A stretch of DNA of 39,296 bases from Cyclobacteriaceae bacterium (lineage in GTDB: Bacteria; Bacteroidota; Bacteroidia; Cytophagales; Cyclobacteriaceae), in the NCBI GenBank assembly GCA_016787625.1, contig JAEUUD010000009.1, positions 1 through 39,296 on the forward strand, given 5' to 3'. Numbering within the stretch: the stretch's first letter is position 1; each line of letters begins with the position of its first letter. Below, piece by piece: positions 8,628-17,309 of this stretch. A program made the position numbers and the translations under genes. The notes under the pieces were generated by a model that saw only the letters and a program-made list of their open reading frames with translations, made no database searches and was not told where the DNA came from.

Positions 8628-9378
8628 GATCATTGAGGCCCGGCATCGTCTGGGAAAAAAGTCGATTGCCGTACTGGTTGATCCCGACAAGGTGGACGAT
8701 TCGTCACGACTTCGTCACCTCATTCATCTTGCCAACGAAAATTGTATAGACTTCTTCTTTGTCGGCGGCAGCCTGATCACTACTCCCAACATGGGTCAGG
8801 TGATTCAATCCATCAAAGAAGACGTCAGCATCCCTGTCGTTCTATTTCCTGGAAGTTCTCTACAGATTGACCCCGGTGCTGATGCCATCCTGTTTCTTTC
8901 ATTGATATCAGGACGCAATCCCGATTTTCTTATCGGTCAGCATGTACAGGCAGCGCCCATCCTTAAAAACAATAACCTGGAAGTACTTCCCACCGGCTAT
9001 GTGTTGATCAGTTCAGGCCGCACGTCATCCGTGGCCTACATCAGCAACACGACACCAATTCCCGACGATAAATACTCACTTGCGGCATGTACCGCCCTGG
9101 CAGGTGAGATGCTTGGTCTGAGGTTGATTTACCTTGATGCAGGCAGTGGTGCAGAAAAGGAAATTAGCGCAAAAATGATCTCAACGGTACGCAAGACAAT
9201 CTCGGTGCCTTTGATTGTTGGTGGTGGCATCAACTCAGGTAAGAAGGCCCTCCAGGCTCTCGAGGCAGGTGCTGACATGATTGTCATTGGTAATGCCCTG
9301 GAGAAAGATCCCGACCTGCTGACTGAAATCAGCGAGGAAGTCTATGAGTGGAATCAGCGGGTCGAAGCAGGGAAGTGA
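8614..9378 (+). CDS. Geranylgeranylglyceryl phosphate synthase family protein (bacterial GGGPS/PcrB type)
   Basis: GGGPS joins a polyprenyl diphosphate to sn-glycerol-1-phosphate, the first ether-bond step of archaeal-type lipids. Active homologues are known in some Bacteroidota. The 254-residue product is a full TIM barrel: VLVDPDK near the N-terminus, FVGGSLIT, VVLFPGS, YLDAGSGA for the prenyl and glycerophosphate region, and the standard phosphate-binding end VGGGINSG ... GADMIVIGNALE. The ATG at 8614 is chosen because the longer frame from 8533 adds 27 residues unlike the family. It overlaps the poly-lysine gene by 14 bases. Prenyl chain length cannot be read from the sequence. Confidence 0.92.
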   Translation: MSILEIIEARHRLGKKSIAVLVDPDKVDDSSRLRHLIHLANENCIDFFFVGGSLITTPNMGQVIQSIKEDVSIPVVLFPGSSLQIDPGADAILFLSLISGRNPDFLIGQHVQAAPILKNNNLEVLPTGYVLISSGRTSSVAYISNTTPIPDDKYSLAACTALAGEMLGLRLIYLDAGSGAEKEISAKMISTVRKTISVPLIVGGGINSGKKALQALEAGADMIVIGNALEKDPDLLTEISEEVYEWNQRVEAGK

Positions 9379-9433
9379 TTAGAATTTCCGGATTCTAACA
9401 GTTTGACAGGGCTTCATCCCGTGAGATTATCGT

Positions 9434-9441
9434 TATATTTA
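9434..9441 (+). promoter_or_regulatory. Candidate -7 box for the DUF3857 pair
   Basis: TATATTTA fits TAnnTTTG except at the last base and ends 3 bases before the ATG at 9445. It could serve either a leaderless start at 9445 or an ordinary start at 9472 or 9484. Confidence 0.35.
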
Positions 9442-9444
9442 TTT

Positions 9445-11343
9445 ATGGGGATTAATCAAGCGACAAGATTAATGGCGCCAGGAATGGCACATTACTTTCT
9501 TTTGGCTATCTCCCTTGCGTTCATTCTTGCAGTCAAGTCCGATGGGCAGGTTTTAGAATATCGTACAGATGTACGATTGGAAAAGGGTAAACTCGTGACG
9601 GAGTATCGGTATATAATCCAAATTAATAGCAAAGAATTGGACTGGCTTTCTAATGTTTCCATTCCTTATAATGAAGGTGACAAAGTTGAAATCCTTGAAG
9701 CCTCCATTGTTGGGGTGGATGGAAAGGAATTAAGATCATTAGGAAAGAAAGAGATTACTGCGCGGCATAATATCTCGGAAGGATCATTCTTCGAGGATGA
9801 TTGGGTTTTAGAGTTTAGCTTGAAGTGGAATCAATACCCGTATCGAATCGCATATCATTATAGAACCATTGAAGAGAGGTATCTGTATTTATGTCGGTGG
9901 TTGCCTGTGCCCTATTTATACAATGTCTCTGTCGAAAAGGCCAGTTTAAACGTTAGCCATCCCCGTGATTTTCGTGTCTTAATTGATCATCCAAAGGATC
10001 AGAAAGGGGACAGCACTTTAGTGAAGGACCAGGTGGTGAGGACATGGCATTATGAAAACCTAGCCGCAGGTAAAAGAGAGAAGTACTCACCTCACGCTTC
10101 AGATTTGTTGCCTCAGATAATTGTTGCGCCAAAGAGTTTTGTTTATGGAATTCCTGGAAGTATGGATTCCTGGGCTTCTTATGGAAAGTGGCAGGCGACG
10201 CTCAATGTTGGAACCACCGATTTACCGCTGTATGAGCTTCAGAAGATCGAAAAGATAACCAAAGAAACTAGCAACAAGAATGAGATCATTAGAAGGTTGT
10301 ACCATTATGTACAAGATAACACCCGGTACATAAATGTTGCGATTGACGTAGGCGGCTTGAAATCATACCCAGCTTCTTATGTCAGTAAGAATCGATACGG
10401 TGATTGTAAAGCACTCACCACTTTTACAAAGTGTCTACTTAAAGCCGCGGGAATTGAATCGTATTACGCATACCTCAATGGGGCGGAAGTGCCACGGGCC
10501 ATTCGAAAGGAGATACCAGGTCCTCAATTCAACCACGTGGTTCTATGTATTCCTATGGGAATAGATACAATCTGGCTGGAGAATACGGCCAATTTTCTTC
10601 CTTATAATTATTTAGGGACTTTTACGCAGGATCGAGATGCCCTTCTGACAACCGATACGGACAGTCGGATTGTAAGGACACCTTCGTTAAAGCCCGCTCA
10701 GGTAAAGACAATAAAGTCTTATGAAATTGAGATCGACAAGGAAGGAGTTGGAAAGGCAACTGCAAACTGGCTATTGCGAGGTGATGAATTTGAGACTATC
10801 CGTAGTTACCAGGTAAACGAAACCGAGGACAATTTGAGGACCGTCATTGAGAAGGGTATAGCTTGGAGCGGATGCCGCCTTTCCAAGTGGACTATCCGAC
10901 AGGAGAGCAGAGATACACCCGAGATTGAACTTGCGCTGGAATTAGACCTTACCAAACAAATTCGAAAACTCGGAAACACTCTGGTTATAAAGCCTTTCCA
11001 GCTCTCACTTCCTGACTGGGAAGATCCACCGAAAAGGAAAAACCCTGTTTCTCTCCCATACCCTACTGACATAGAGCAATCTATGTCCTATCGACTGGAT
11101 TTCATCCGAGAATTCAAGGTGAGCCTTCCTCAAGACGTACACCATGAGACGGCATTCGGCTCGTACTTGGTTACCTATTATATTGAAAATGATGTAATCC
11201 GCGTGGTTCGGAAACTCGTTGTTTCCAAAGGAAACATTCCATTGTCTAACTACGAAAAATTCTATTCCTTCTTCAAAGGCATTCAGGATTTTGATCGCCA
11301 ATCCGCAATTATTCTTGAACCCAACCCAAATGGCACACGGTAA
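9445..11343 (+). CDS. Exported DUF3857 / transglutaminase-like protein, catalytic residues present
   Basis: The product is 632 residues from the ATG at 9445; ATGs at 9472 and 9484 would give shorter signal peptides and cannot be excluded. A hydrophobic segment (LLAISLAFILA) is followed by a beta-rich DUF3857 domain in the first ~230 residues. Next comes a transglutaminase-like domain with the nucleophile in RYGDCKAL (C321), the histidine in FNHVV (H364) and a glutamate, WLENT, where many relatives have aspartate. The C-terminal third is beta-rich and resembles the DUF3858-type region that follows in this family. The protein is probably periplasmic or outer-membrane associated; the substrate is unknown. 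It overlaps the following relative by 14 bases. Confidence 0.87.
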   Translation: MGINQATRLMAPGMAHYFLLAISLAFILAVKSDGQVLEYRTDVRLEKGKLVTEYRYIIQINSKELDWLSNVSIPYNEGDKVEILEASIVGVDGKELRSLGKKEITARHNISEGSFFEDDWVLEFSLKWNQYPYRIAYHYRTIEERYLYLCRWLPVPYLYNVSVEKASLNVSHPRDFRVLIDHPKDQKGDSTLVKDQVVRTWHYENLAAGKREKYSPHASDLLPQIIVAPKSFVYGIPGSMDSWASYGKWQATLNVGTTDLPLYELQKIEKITKETSNKNEIIRRLYHYVQDNTRYINVAIDVGGLKSYPASYVSKNRYGDCKALTTFTKCLLKAAGIESYYAYLNGAEVPRAIRKEIPGPQFNHVVLCIPMGIDTIWLENTANFLPYNYLGTFTQDRDALLTTDTDSRIVRTPSLKPAQVKTIKSYEIEIDKEGVGKATANWLLRGDEFETIRSYQVNETEDNLRTVIEKGIAWSGCRLSKWTIRQESRDTPEIELALELDLTKQIRKLGNTLVIKPFQLSLPDWEDPPKRKNPVSLPYPTDIEQSMSYRLDFIREFKVSLPQDVHHETAFGSYLVTYYIENDVIRVVRKLVVSKGNIPLSNYEKFYSFFKGIQDFDRQSAIILEPNPNGTR

Positions 11344-13309
11344 TAACAGGTCATTTGCCTTCGTCCTGATTCCCGGACTTTTCATATTTTGCACACCCTG
11401 CACAGGGCAGAAGATCAGACCAACTTTCGGTATCCTTTCTGAAGTGGAAAGGAAACTAACGGCGCCAAGCGATGAACCCGATGCAGAAGCTCTTGTCGTA
11501 TTTGATATTGGCTCCTCACGATTCATGTCGGCCGGAAGTGAGGGCCTTGACATTCACTTTACCCGTATGAAACGTGTGAAGATCTTCAAGAGGTCTGGTG
11601 CTCGTCATGCAGCGGTGAGTATTCCTTTCTACCGTGAAAGTGCCAACAGCACCGAAAAGGTGGAGGATATCGATGCCATTGCATTCAATGAAGAAAGCGG
11701 TCAGACGATCATTCGTCGACTGGATCCAACTACCATATTTGAAGAACAGGTCAGCGAAAATGTACGCGTGAAGAAATTTGTGCTTCCCGATGTCAAGGAA
11801 GGCACTATAATAGACTTTCGATACACAGTTATAACTCCCTTTCTCTTCAACTTACCCGATTGGAATTTCCAGAGCGAGATACCCACACGTTACAGTGAGT
11901 ATTCAGTGGGCATGACTCCGTTCTACGAATACGACTTTATTGCACAGGGAATGACCAAATTTGACTACCAAAACAGTGAGCCAGAATTCCCAAAGAAATC
12001 GTACGGGGATATTCGTTACAACGACATGGTCACAACATTTATCCTCAAAGACACTCCTTCGTTTACAAATGAATCCTTTATTACCTCCGCAGAAGACTGT
12101 ATACTGAAAATAGATTTCCAACTTTCAAAGGTCAATCGGGTGGATGGCACCTACAAAGAATATAAAACCAATTGGCCAAACATGTGCAAATCGATGCTGG
12201 AGCATGAGGACTTCGGTAAGTATTTTAACTCTTGCAAAAAGTATGGCAAAGACATCGTTGAGGACGAACTCAAATTGACAGGGCCCCCAGATGCCAAAAA
12301 GGCGAAGGCAATTATCGATTACGTTCGATCGAATTTTACCTGGACAGGACACTATGGGCGGTATGCGACGAAGTCTGCCAAGGCCGTGATTACACAAAAG
12401 ACCGGAAATTCAGCGGAACTCAATCTGTTACTTGCTGCCACGCTGGCAGCGGCTGACATCGATGTTTATCTCGTATTGATGAGTACAAGGAGTCACGGGA
12501 AAGTTCACCAGGATTATCCTTTCGAACATTTTTTCAACAACGTCGTCGTATTTGTTCTAGGACAGCCAACCTTCTTGACAGAGGCAACAGAACCACTGCT
12601 TGCGTATGATCGGCTACCGGCATCGTGCATGAATGGTAACGGGCTTATTGTAAGCAAGGAAACGGAAAACTGGGTCGGTCTGGACTCGAAGGTCACTTCG
12701 ATCAGTGAAATCACAACAAATATTCATCTCAATCCGGTCGACGGAACGGCTTTGGTGAATGGCAGCATTGCATCAACTGAGTACCTCGCGCTTGACTTAC
12801 GCAAATCATATCTTAATGATACCGCAAAACTAAAGACGATGCTAAAGGAATCGTACGAACTGGAAGCATCAACAGCGAGTGGTTTCAATTACAGCAACAC
12901 ACTAAGGCCTTACATTATTAATTTTTCAGGGCAGGCAGAAATAGAAACAGTGGCTGGAAAGGTGGTCTTTAGACCGTTTCTCGATTTCCCTCCGTCGGAA
13001 ACAGGCCTTAACCGTGAGAAAAGAACTTACCCGGTAGATTTCAATTACTTGCGAACGATGAAATACAAAAGCAGAATCATCATTCCGTCAGATTATAGAA
13101 TATCCGAAACACCCATTGGCATTTCGACGGATGATGATCTGATAAAAGTGACTATCGCATTCAATCCAACTAACAACGGTTTGGAAGCAACAGCTGAATA
13201 CATACTGAAAAAGGCAGTGTATGCTCCTCAAGCATACACACAATTGAAGGGACAATTAGAAATCCTGGTGCGCGAAATAAACAAGGTGATTATCCTACAA
13301 AAAAAATAG
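11330..13309 (+). CDS. Exported DUF3857 / transglutaminase-fold protein, catalytic residues lost
   Basis: The ATG at 11330 (659 residues) is preferred over a frame extending to 11219, because it is followed by a signal-like segment (FAFVLIPGLFIF) and gives the 14-base overlap typical of a coupled pair. Domain order matches the upstream gene: DUF3857 region, transglutaminase fold, beta-rich C-terminus. The active-site positions differ. The nucleophile motif reads KTGNSAEL, with Ser361 where Cys is expected, and the histidine motif reads FNNVV, with Asn404 for His. It therefore looks like a non-catalytic member, perhaps a binding partner of the first protein. Similar Cys-less forms occur in Bacteroidota as far as I recall, so this is probably not a recent mutation. 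Confidence 0.86.
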   Translation: MAHGNNRSFAFVLIPGLFIFCTPCTGQKIRPTFGILSEVERKLTAPSDEPDAEALVVFDIGSSRFMSAGSEGLDIHFTRMKRVKIFKRSGARHAAVSIPFYRESANSTEKVEDIDAIAFNEESGQTIIRRLDPTTIFEEQVSENVRVKKFVLPDVKEGTIIDFRYTVITPFLFNLPDWNFQSEIPTRYSEYSVGMTPFYEYDFIAQGMTKFDYQNSEPEFPKKSYGDIRYNDMVTTFILKDTPSFTNESFITSAEDCILKIDFQLSKVNRVDGTYKEYKTNWPNMCKSMLEHEDFGKYFNSCKKYGKDIVEDELKLTGPPDAKKAKAIIDYVRSNFTWTGHYGRYATKSAKAVITQKTGNSAELNLLLAATLAAADIDVYLVLMSTRSHGKVHQDYPFEHFFNNVVVFVLGQPTFLTEATEPLLAYDRLPASCMNGNGLIVSKETENWVGLDSKVTSISEITTNIHLNPVDGTALVNGSIASTEYLALDLRKSYLNDTAKLKTMLKESYELEASTASGFNYSNTLRPYIINFSGQAEIETVAGKVVFRPFLDFPPSETGLNREKRTYPVDFNYLRTMKYKSRIIIPSDYRISETPIGISTDDDLIKVTIAFNPTNNGLEATAEYILKKAVYAPQAYTQLKGQLEILVREINKVIILQKK

Positions 13310-13402
13310 CAACCCCACTGTTCACTAACAGTCCAAGCAAAGAGCCGTTGACCAACGAATCAGCGGACAGAAGCTGCAAGTAAGGGTTACCTTTATCAGC
13401 TC

Positions 13403-14827
13403 TTAGAACCTGCTGTTTGTCCAGAATTGGAAGCCGATATTGAATCCCGGCCAAAAGCCTCCCCTTAGATCAGGCGAATGTTGAACGGACACCATCTCAC
13501 TTTTCATCTCATAGATTTCCGCATTCCTCGTTGACTGAACAAAGTAGTTCAAGGAAGCACCTACGAAAATATATCCGGGCCATCGCCGAATACCATACTC
13601 AACATTCAAGCGCGTTAGTAAATTGAAGGTGGGGTCAAATTTTCGATCACGGTTCATGTGAAGAAATCTAACCCCATACGTCATCAGTCGTTTCCGGTTG
13701 AATTTGTCCTTGGGATTCATCGATGACTTGTTGTACAACATCTTCATAAACCCATATCCAAATCCCCAGGTATTGTTGGCAGGATCCATCCCGAGGATCA
13801 GGGCATTTTGATTAAATATCTGGTTGCGGTCTTCATAGGGCATTTGACTCTGCGTATGGGTGCAATTCAGGCAGTTGCCCGATGTGCGTTCGAAGTTGAG
13901 CGGGAAAACTTCTGTGAAGTACAAACGATACGTTGTACCAAATGAGCCTTTATTGATGAGTCCAATGGGTGTTCCATTGGTTGTGTATTCCTTGGTTGGT
14001 GCCCGGTCGAAAAAATTGATGAGTCCAATCTGCCTGCCACGCAAGGATCCACCGAAATTCACCAAGCCAATCTGGGTACCGTGCATGGACTTGCTGAAGT
14101 TGACCAGTCCCACCTGCAAACCACGGGCTTTCGTAGGCGGCTGCGTCTTTGCTCCTTTGATCACTCTTGTTTTATTGACAAGGGCCAATTGAATACCATT
14201 CAATTCGCTGTTCGTGTAGTTGAACAATGCACTCACTTGCACACCCGATGCAGACTTACCTGCAAGATTATACAAGCCTCCCAGTTGAAGGCCTTCTGCA
14301 TGATCGCGGGCGGCATTGCCCAGCAGCGCAATTTGTGCACCCTTCATGTCCCGGCCTACCACATTGGTCACACCCGCCAACTGAAATCCTGTGGCATCGT
14401 CACGAACGTAATTCATGAACCCCGCCACTTGAATTGCTCTGCTGCTGCTTTCTGCACCGTTGTTGAGCAATGTCCGTTCTTCGGACGTTGTCAGGTTGCT
14501 GTAGGCGTTGGCTCCAAGGACATTGGCCAGGCCAGCCAGCTGAATGCCACGCAAACTAAAACGGTTCGAGTTTGAAATCAGTCCGATTTCAAGGGCCCGG
14601 TTTCCCGCGGAATGACCGCCAAATGCATTCAATGAAAATGTATTGATGTAAGAGGCGCTGTTAATGCCGTTGGTGCTGATGCCCGGGAACAAGGAAAACT
14701 GGAACAGTCGTTCGTAGGTGATGATTGGGCGTACTTTAGCCGTTTCATTGTCAGAATCCTTCGAGTTTTGAGCGTTCAACCGGATGGTGATTACCATCAG
14801 TGTTGATGTCAGGAAAAAAATTCTCAT
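13403..14827 (-). CDS. Surface repeat protein (LA_2272-like GxQ repeats)
   Basis: The ATG at 14827 (474 residues) is preferred to a TTG at 14863 because it directly precedes a signal peptide ending in LNAQ. Between about residues 75 and 300 the protein is built of short repeats beginning G-x-Q. The earlier ones (e.g. GFQLAGVTNVVGRDMK) are 16 residues with Q and N five apart; the later ones (e.g. GLQVGLVNFSKSMH) are 14 with Q and N four apart. The pattern suggests a beta-solenoid and resembles the LA_2272 surface-repeat family. The last ~170 residues have alternating aromatic strands ending in Phe, consistent with an outer-membrane barrel. The function is unknown. It is convergent with the DUF3857 pair. 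Confidence 0.8.
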   Translation of the reverse strand: MRIFFLTSTLMVITIRLNAQNSKDSDNETAKVRPIITYERLFQFSLFPGISTNGINSASYINTFSLNAFGGHSAGNRALEIGLISNSNRFSLRGIQLAGLANVLGANAYSNLTTSEERTLLNNGAESSSRAIQVAGFMNYVRDDATGFQLAGVTNVVGRDMKGAQIALLGNAARDHAEGLQLGGLYNLAGKSASGVQVSALFNYTNSELNGIQLALVNKTRVIKGAKTQPPTKARGLQVGLVNFSKSMHGTQIGLVNFGGSLRGRQIGLINFFDRAPTKEYTTNGTPIGLINKGSFGTTYRLYFTEVFPLNFERTSGNCLNCTHTQSQMPYEDRNQIFNQNALILGMDPANNTWGFGYGFMKMLYNKSSMNPKDKFNRKRLMTYGVRFLHMNRDRKFDPTFNLLTRLNVEYGIRRWPGYIFVGASLNYFVQSTRNAEIYEMKSEMVSVQHSPDLRGGFWPGFNIGFQFWTNSRF

Positions 14828-14877
14828 CAGGCGACGATGGATCGCGAAGGGTGATTGGCTCAAGGGGGGTGAATGAA

Positions 14878-14905
14878 AAAATTTAATTTAGCAGGATTGG
14901 CCAAA
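14878..14905 (-). promoter_or_regulatory. Candidate promoter of the surface repeat gene
   Basis: On the minus strand TTTG (14902-14905) is followed after 16 bases by TAAATTTT (14878-14885), which differs from TAnnTTTG only in the last base. It sits 50 bases upstream of the ATG at 14827. Confidence 0.33.
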
Positions 14906-15005
14906 TTCATCCTCAACCAGAGGTCAAGTGGTTATCCATTGCAGTTGAGTTGCTCCCATAGCCGTCGAATGTCAAGGAGTATTCTGTCGCAGGCAACCTT
15001 CAAAC

Positions 15006-15021
15006 GGCCGGATGATCGGCC
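15006..15021 (-). terminator. Weak hairpin after the DUF3089 gene
   Basis: GGCCG (15006-15010) and CGGCC (15017-15021) form a 5-bp GC stem with a 6-base loop, 10 bases beyond the end of the DUF3089 gene. Only a short GTTTG follows on the minus strand, so termination would be weak. Confidence 0.3.
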
Positions 15022-15031
15022 AACAACTATT

Positions 15032-16057
15032 TTAGGGATGCAAACTCATGAACCTGTCAATACGAAGCGCCACGTTGTTCCTGATATTTCCGTAATACAG
15101 GTTCATATCAGCCCGGTGCCACACCTTTGTTCTCAGCCATGCTCGGCCTTTCACGTATGGCTTGTTGGTCCAAAGCATGTTGGCGTGATTTTGTGCATCC
15201 GCCAGGTGGGGTACCATGGTGAACTTCAATCCTACCCCGCCAGTATTTAGATCTTTCGATGCAAAATCTTCCCCCGCATTCCAGAGAAGGGGATTGATTG
15301 AAAGAGCCTGGGGGTAGTAGCGGTCGTATGTATCCGGAATGTATCCGCGAGCGAAAGTATTCCAGGAAGCCCAGACCCCAGTCTCATCGGGTCGCTCCGT
15401 TGGTTTGATGAATGCAAATGCATCCCTTGGTATGGCGCGCCCAACCAGATACGCCATGACCAGTTGTTTTTGCAGTTCTTTTCCGTCAAAAAAATCTCTA
15501 ATCAGTCTCATCCCATGATAACTTCCCTGGCTATGAGAAGCAATGATGATCGGCCGGCCGTTGTTGTAGTGCTCCAGATAAAACTGAAAAGCCGCTCTTA
15601 CATCCTGGTAAGCGAGATCAAGGGCTTTGGCGCCATCATCCTGTGAGGTGTAAAAAGCATACAAGTGAGCCTGTCGGTAGTAGGGAACGTAAACCCTGCA
15701 TGAGCCGTTGAAAATGCTTGCTTGATTTAGAATGGTCGACTGTTGGATTTCCCTGTTGAGCGCTACATCGGTCAGGTCGGCATTCCATGGAAACTTCTTG
15801 CTGGGCTCTCCTGTATAAATTGTTGGATAGATAAAAAACACATCCGCCTTTGCTGTCGACTGGTCATTCCGGTATCCCGAGTTAATTGGTACACTGTCGG
15901 CAGCATCACGTTTTTCAGGCAAAGAAGCCCAGTGATTGACCAAAGAATAATTGGGTGGAGGTGGTGCGGAGGCTTTCTCAAACCCGACCGATACGACCTG
16001 AATGTTGGATGAGCATCCGGCGAGAAAAATGAAAAACGCCAGGCCAAGTGTCTTCAT
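15032..16057 (-). CDS. DUF3089 family alpha/beta-hydrolase lipoprotein
   Basis: The 341-residue product has a lipoprotein signal (FIFLAGC, Cys15) and is probably anchored in the envelope. The body matches the DUF3089 family: ADVFFIYPTIY near residue 72, RVYVPYYRQAH near 121, and the nucleophile elbow ASHSQGS with Ser176. Likely aspartate and histidine partners lie in the C-terminal third (for example around NHANML), but I cannot assign them safely. Family members are putative lipases or esterases with no settled substrate. The gene starts 3 bases after the acyl-CoA dehydrogenase stop, so the two share a transcript, which hints at acyl-ester breakdown followed by beta-oxidation; that link is inference. 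Confidence 0.85.
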   Translation of the reverse strand: MKTLGLAFFIFLAGCSSNIQVVSVGFEKASAPPPPNYSLVNHWASLPEKRDAADSVPINSGYRNDQSTAKADVFFIYPTIYTGEPSKKFPWNADLTDVALNREIQQSTILNQASIFNGSCRVYVPYYRQAHLYAFYTSQDDGAKALDLAYQDVRAAFQFYLEHYNNGRPIIIASHSQGSYHGMRLIRDFFDGKELQKQLVMAYLVGRAIPRDAFAFIKPTERPDETGVWASWNTFARGYIPDTYDRYYPQALSINPLLWNAGEDFASKDLNTGGVGLKFTMVPHLADAQNHANMLWTNKPYVKGRAWLRTKVWHRADMNLYYGNIRNNVALRIDRFMSLHP

Positions 16058-16060
16058 GCA

Positions 16061-17200
16061 TTATCGCAACAATTCGCGCGAGATCACCATTTTCTGAATC
16101 TCGGTGGTGCCTTCGTAGATCTGCGTGATTTTGGCATCTCGCATCAGGCGCTCGACATGAAACTCCTTTACGTATCCATAGCCCCCATGAATCTGAACAG
16201 CTTCCGTCGTCACTTCCTGTGCAATTTGAGAAGCAAAGAGTTTGGCCATCGCCGCGGCCTTGACAAAGTTTCTCTTTTGATCCTTCAGGTATGCGGCCTG
16301 CCAAACAAGTAGCCTGGCTGCATCCACCTTTGTAGCCATCTCAGCCAGCTTGAATTGTATTGCCTGGTGATCAGACAAATGTTTGCCGAATGCCTTTCGC
16401 TCTTTGGCATACTTAAGTGCGAGTTCATGAGCTCCGGCAGCAATGCCGAGGGCCTGTGCGGCAATTCCGATGCGACCGCCATTCAGGGTGCTCATCGCAA
16501 AGGTAAACCCAAACCCTTCCTCACCGATGCGGTTTGCCTTTGGCACCTTGACATCCGTAAACATCAGGGAGTGCGTATCACTTCCCCGAATGCCCATCTT
16601 GTCTTCCTTGTTGCCAACAACAAAACCAGGCATGCCCCGCTCGACGATGAGACAATTGATTCCCTTGTGCTTTTTGGCCGGATCTGTCTGGCACATCACC
16701 AGGTATACGCTGGCGCTGCTTCCGTTGGTGATCCAGTTCTTCGTTCCATTTAACAAATAGTAGTCGCCCTTGTCTTCAGCCGTCGTTCTTTGGCTTGTTG
16801 CATCAGAACCAGCCTCCGGTTCGGAAAGACAAAAGGCGCCAATGACTTCCCCTGCCGCCAACCGTTTTAGGTACTTCTCCTTTTGTTGCTCCGATCCACT
16901 GGTTTCCAATCCCCAGCACACCAGTGAATTGTTTACCGACATCATCACGGAAGCAGAGGCATCAACTTTTGATAATTCCTCCATGGCGAGCACATAAGAA
17001 ATGGTGTCCATGCCGCCCCCATTGTACTTGGGGTTCGTCATCATACCCATGAACCCGAGTTGTCCCATTCTTCGCTGCAATTCTTCAGGGAATTTCTGGT
17101 GCTTATCCCTTTCAAGAACGCCTGGCAGCAGCTCATTCTGTGCAAAATCACGTGCTGCCTGCTGTACCGCCAGTTGTTCCTCGGTCAATTGAAAATTCAT
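16061..17200 (-). CDS. Acyl-CoA dehydrogenase (short/medium-chain type)
   Basis: This FAD enzyme makes the alpha,beta double bond of acyl-CoA and passes electrons to electron-transfer flavoprotein. The 379 residues have the family length. Visible features are the N-terminal helical domain (MNFQLTEEQLAVQQAARDF), the middle-domain FAD/substrate motifs AFCLSEPEAGSD and NWITNG, the C-terminal GGRIGIAAQALGIAAGA helix, the FAD-binding QIHGGYGY motif, and the catalytic glutamate in IYEGTTEIQ (about E363), the position used by short- and medium-chain enzymes. Chain-length preference is not certain. It is the first gene of a two-gene operon with the DUF3089 lipoprotein. Confidence 0.96.
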   Translation of the reverse strand: MNFQLTEEQLAVQQAARDFAQNELLPGVLERDKHQKFPEELQRRMGQLGFMGMMTNPKYNGGGMDTISYVLAMEELSKVDASASVMMSVNNSLVCWGLETSGSEQQKEKYLKRLAAGEVIGAFCLSEPEAGSDATSQRTTAEDKGDYYLLNGTKNWITNGSSASVYLVMCQTDPAKKHKGINCLIVERGMPGFVVGNKEDKMGIRGSDTHSLMFTDVKVPKANRIGEEGFGFTFAMSTLNGGRIGIAAQALGIAAGAHELALKYAKERKAFGKHLSDHQAIQFKLAEMATKVDAARLLVWQAAYLKDQKRNFVKAAAMAKLFASQIAQEVTTEAVQIHGGYGYVKEFHVERLMRDAKITQIYEGTTEIQKMVISRELLR

Positions 17201-17253
17201 TTGCGCTGGAATAGGTTATGGGATTGAAAGTAGTAAGTATTGGCGGAACGTTC

Positions 17254-17284
17254 AAAAAAAAGACCCCGGAACCAATCCGAGGTC
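17254..17284 (-). terminator. Rho-independent terminator of the panC-yugP operon
   Basis: On the minus strand GACCTCGG (17277-17284) pairs with CCGGGGTC (17262-17269) around a 7-base loop, with one mismatch-type pair in the stem, and is followed by eight T (17254-17261). It lies 26 bases beyond the metallopeptidase stop. Confidence 0.85.
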
Positions 17285-17309
17285 ATTAATAACTGCTTAA
17301 AGGGAAGTC

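Noticed and set aside
9402..9410. TTTGACAGG as a sigma-70-type -35 element
   Set aside because: Bacteroidota promoters use TTG/TAnnTTTG, and no TATAAT-like box is at the right distance; the nearest -7-like box is 28 bases away.
13317..13332. ACTGTT/AACAGT hairpin after the DUF3857 pair
   Set aside because: The stem is only 6 bp and AT-rich with no adjacent T-run on either strand, so I do not call a terminator.
14873..15250. Plus-strand frame across the gap before the repeat gene
   Set aside because: Most of it is antisense to the DUF3089 gene and its composition is unlike neighbouring proteins.
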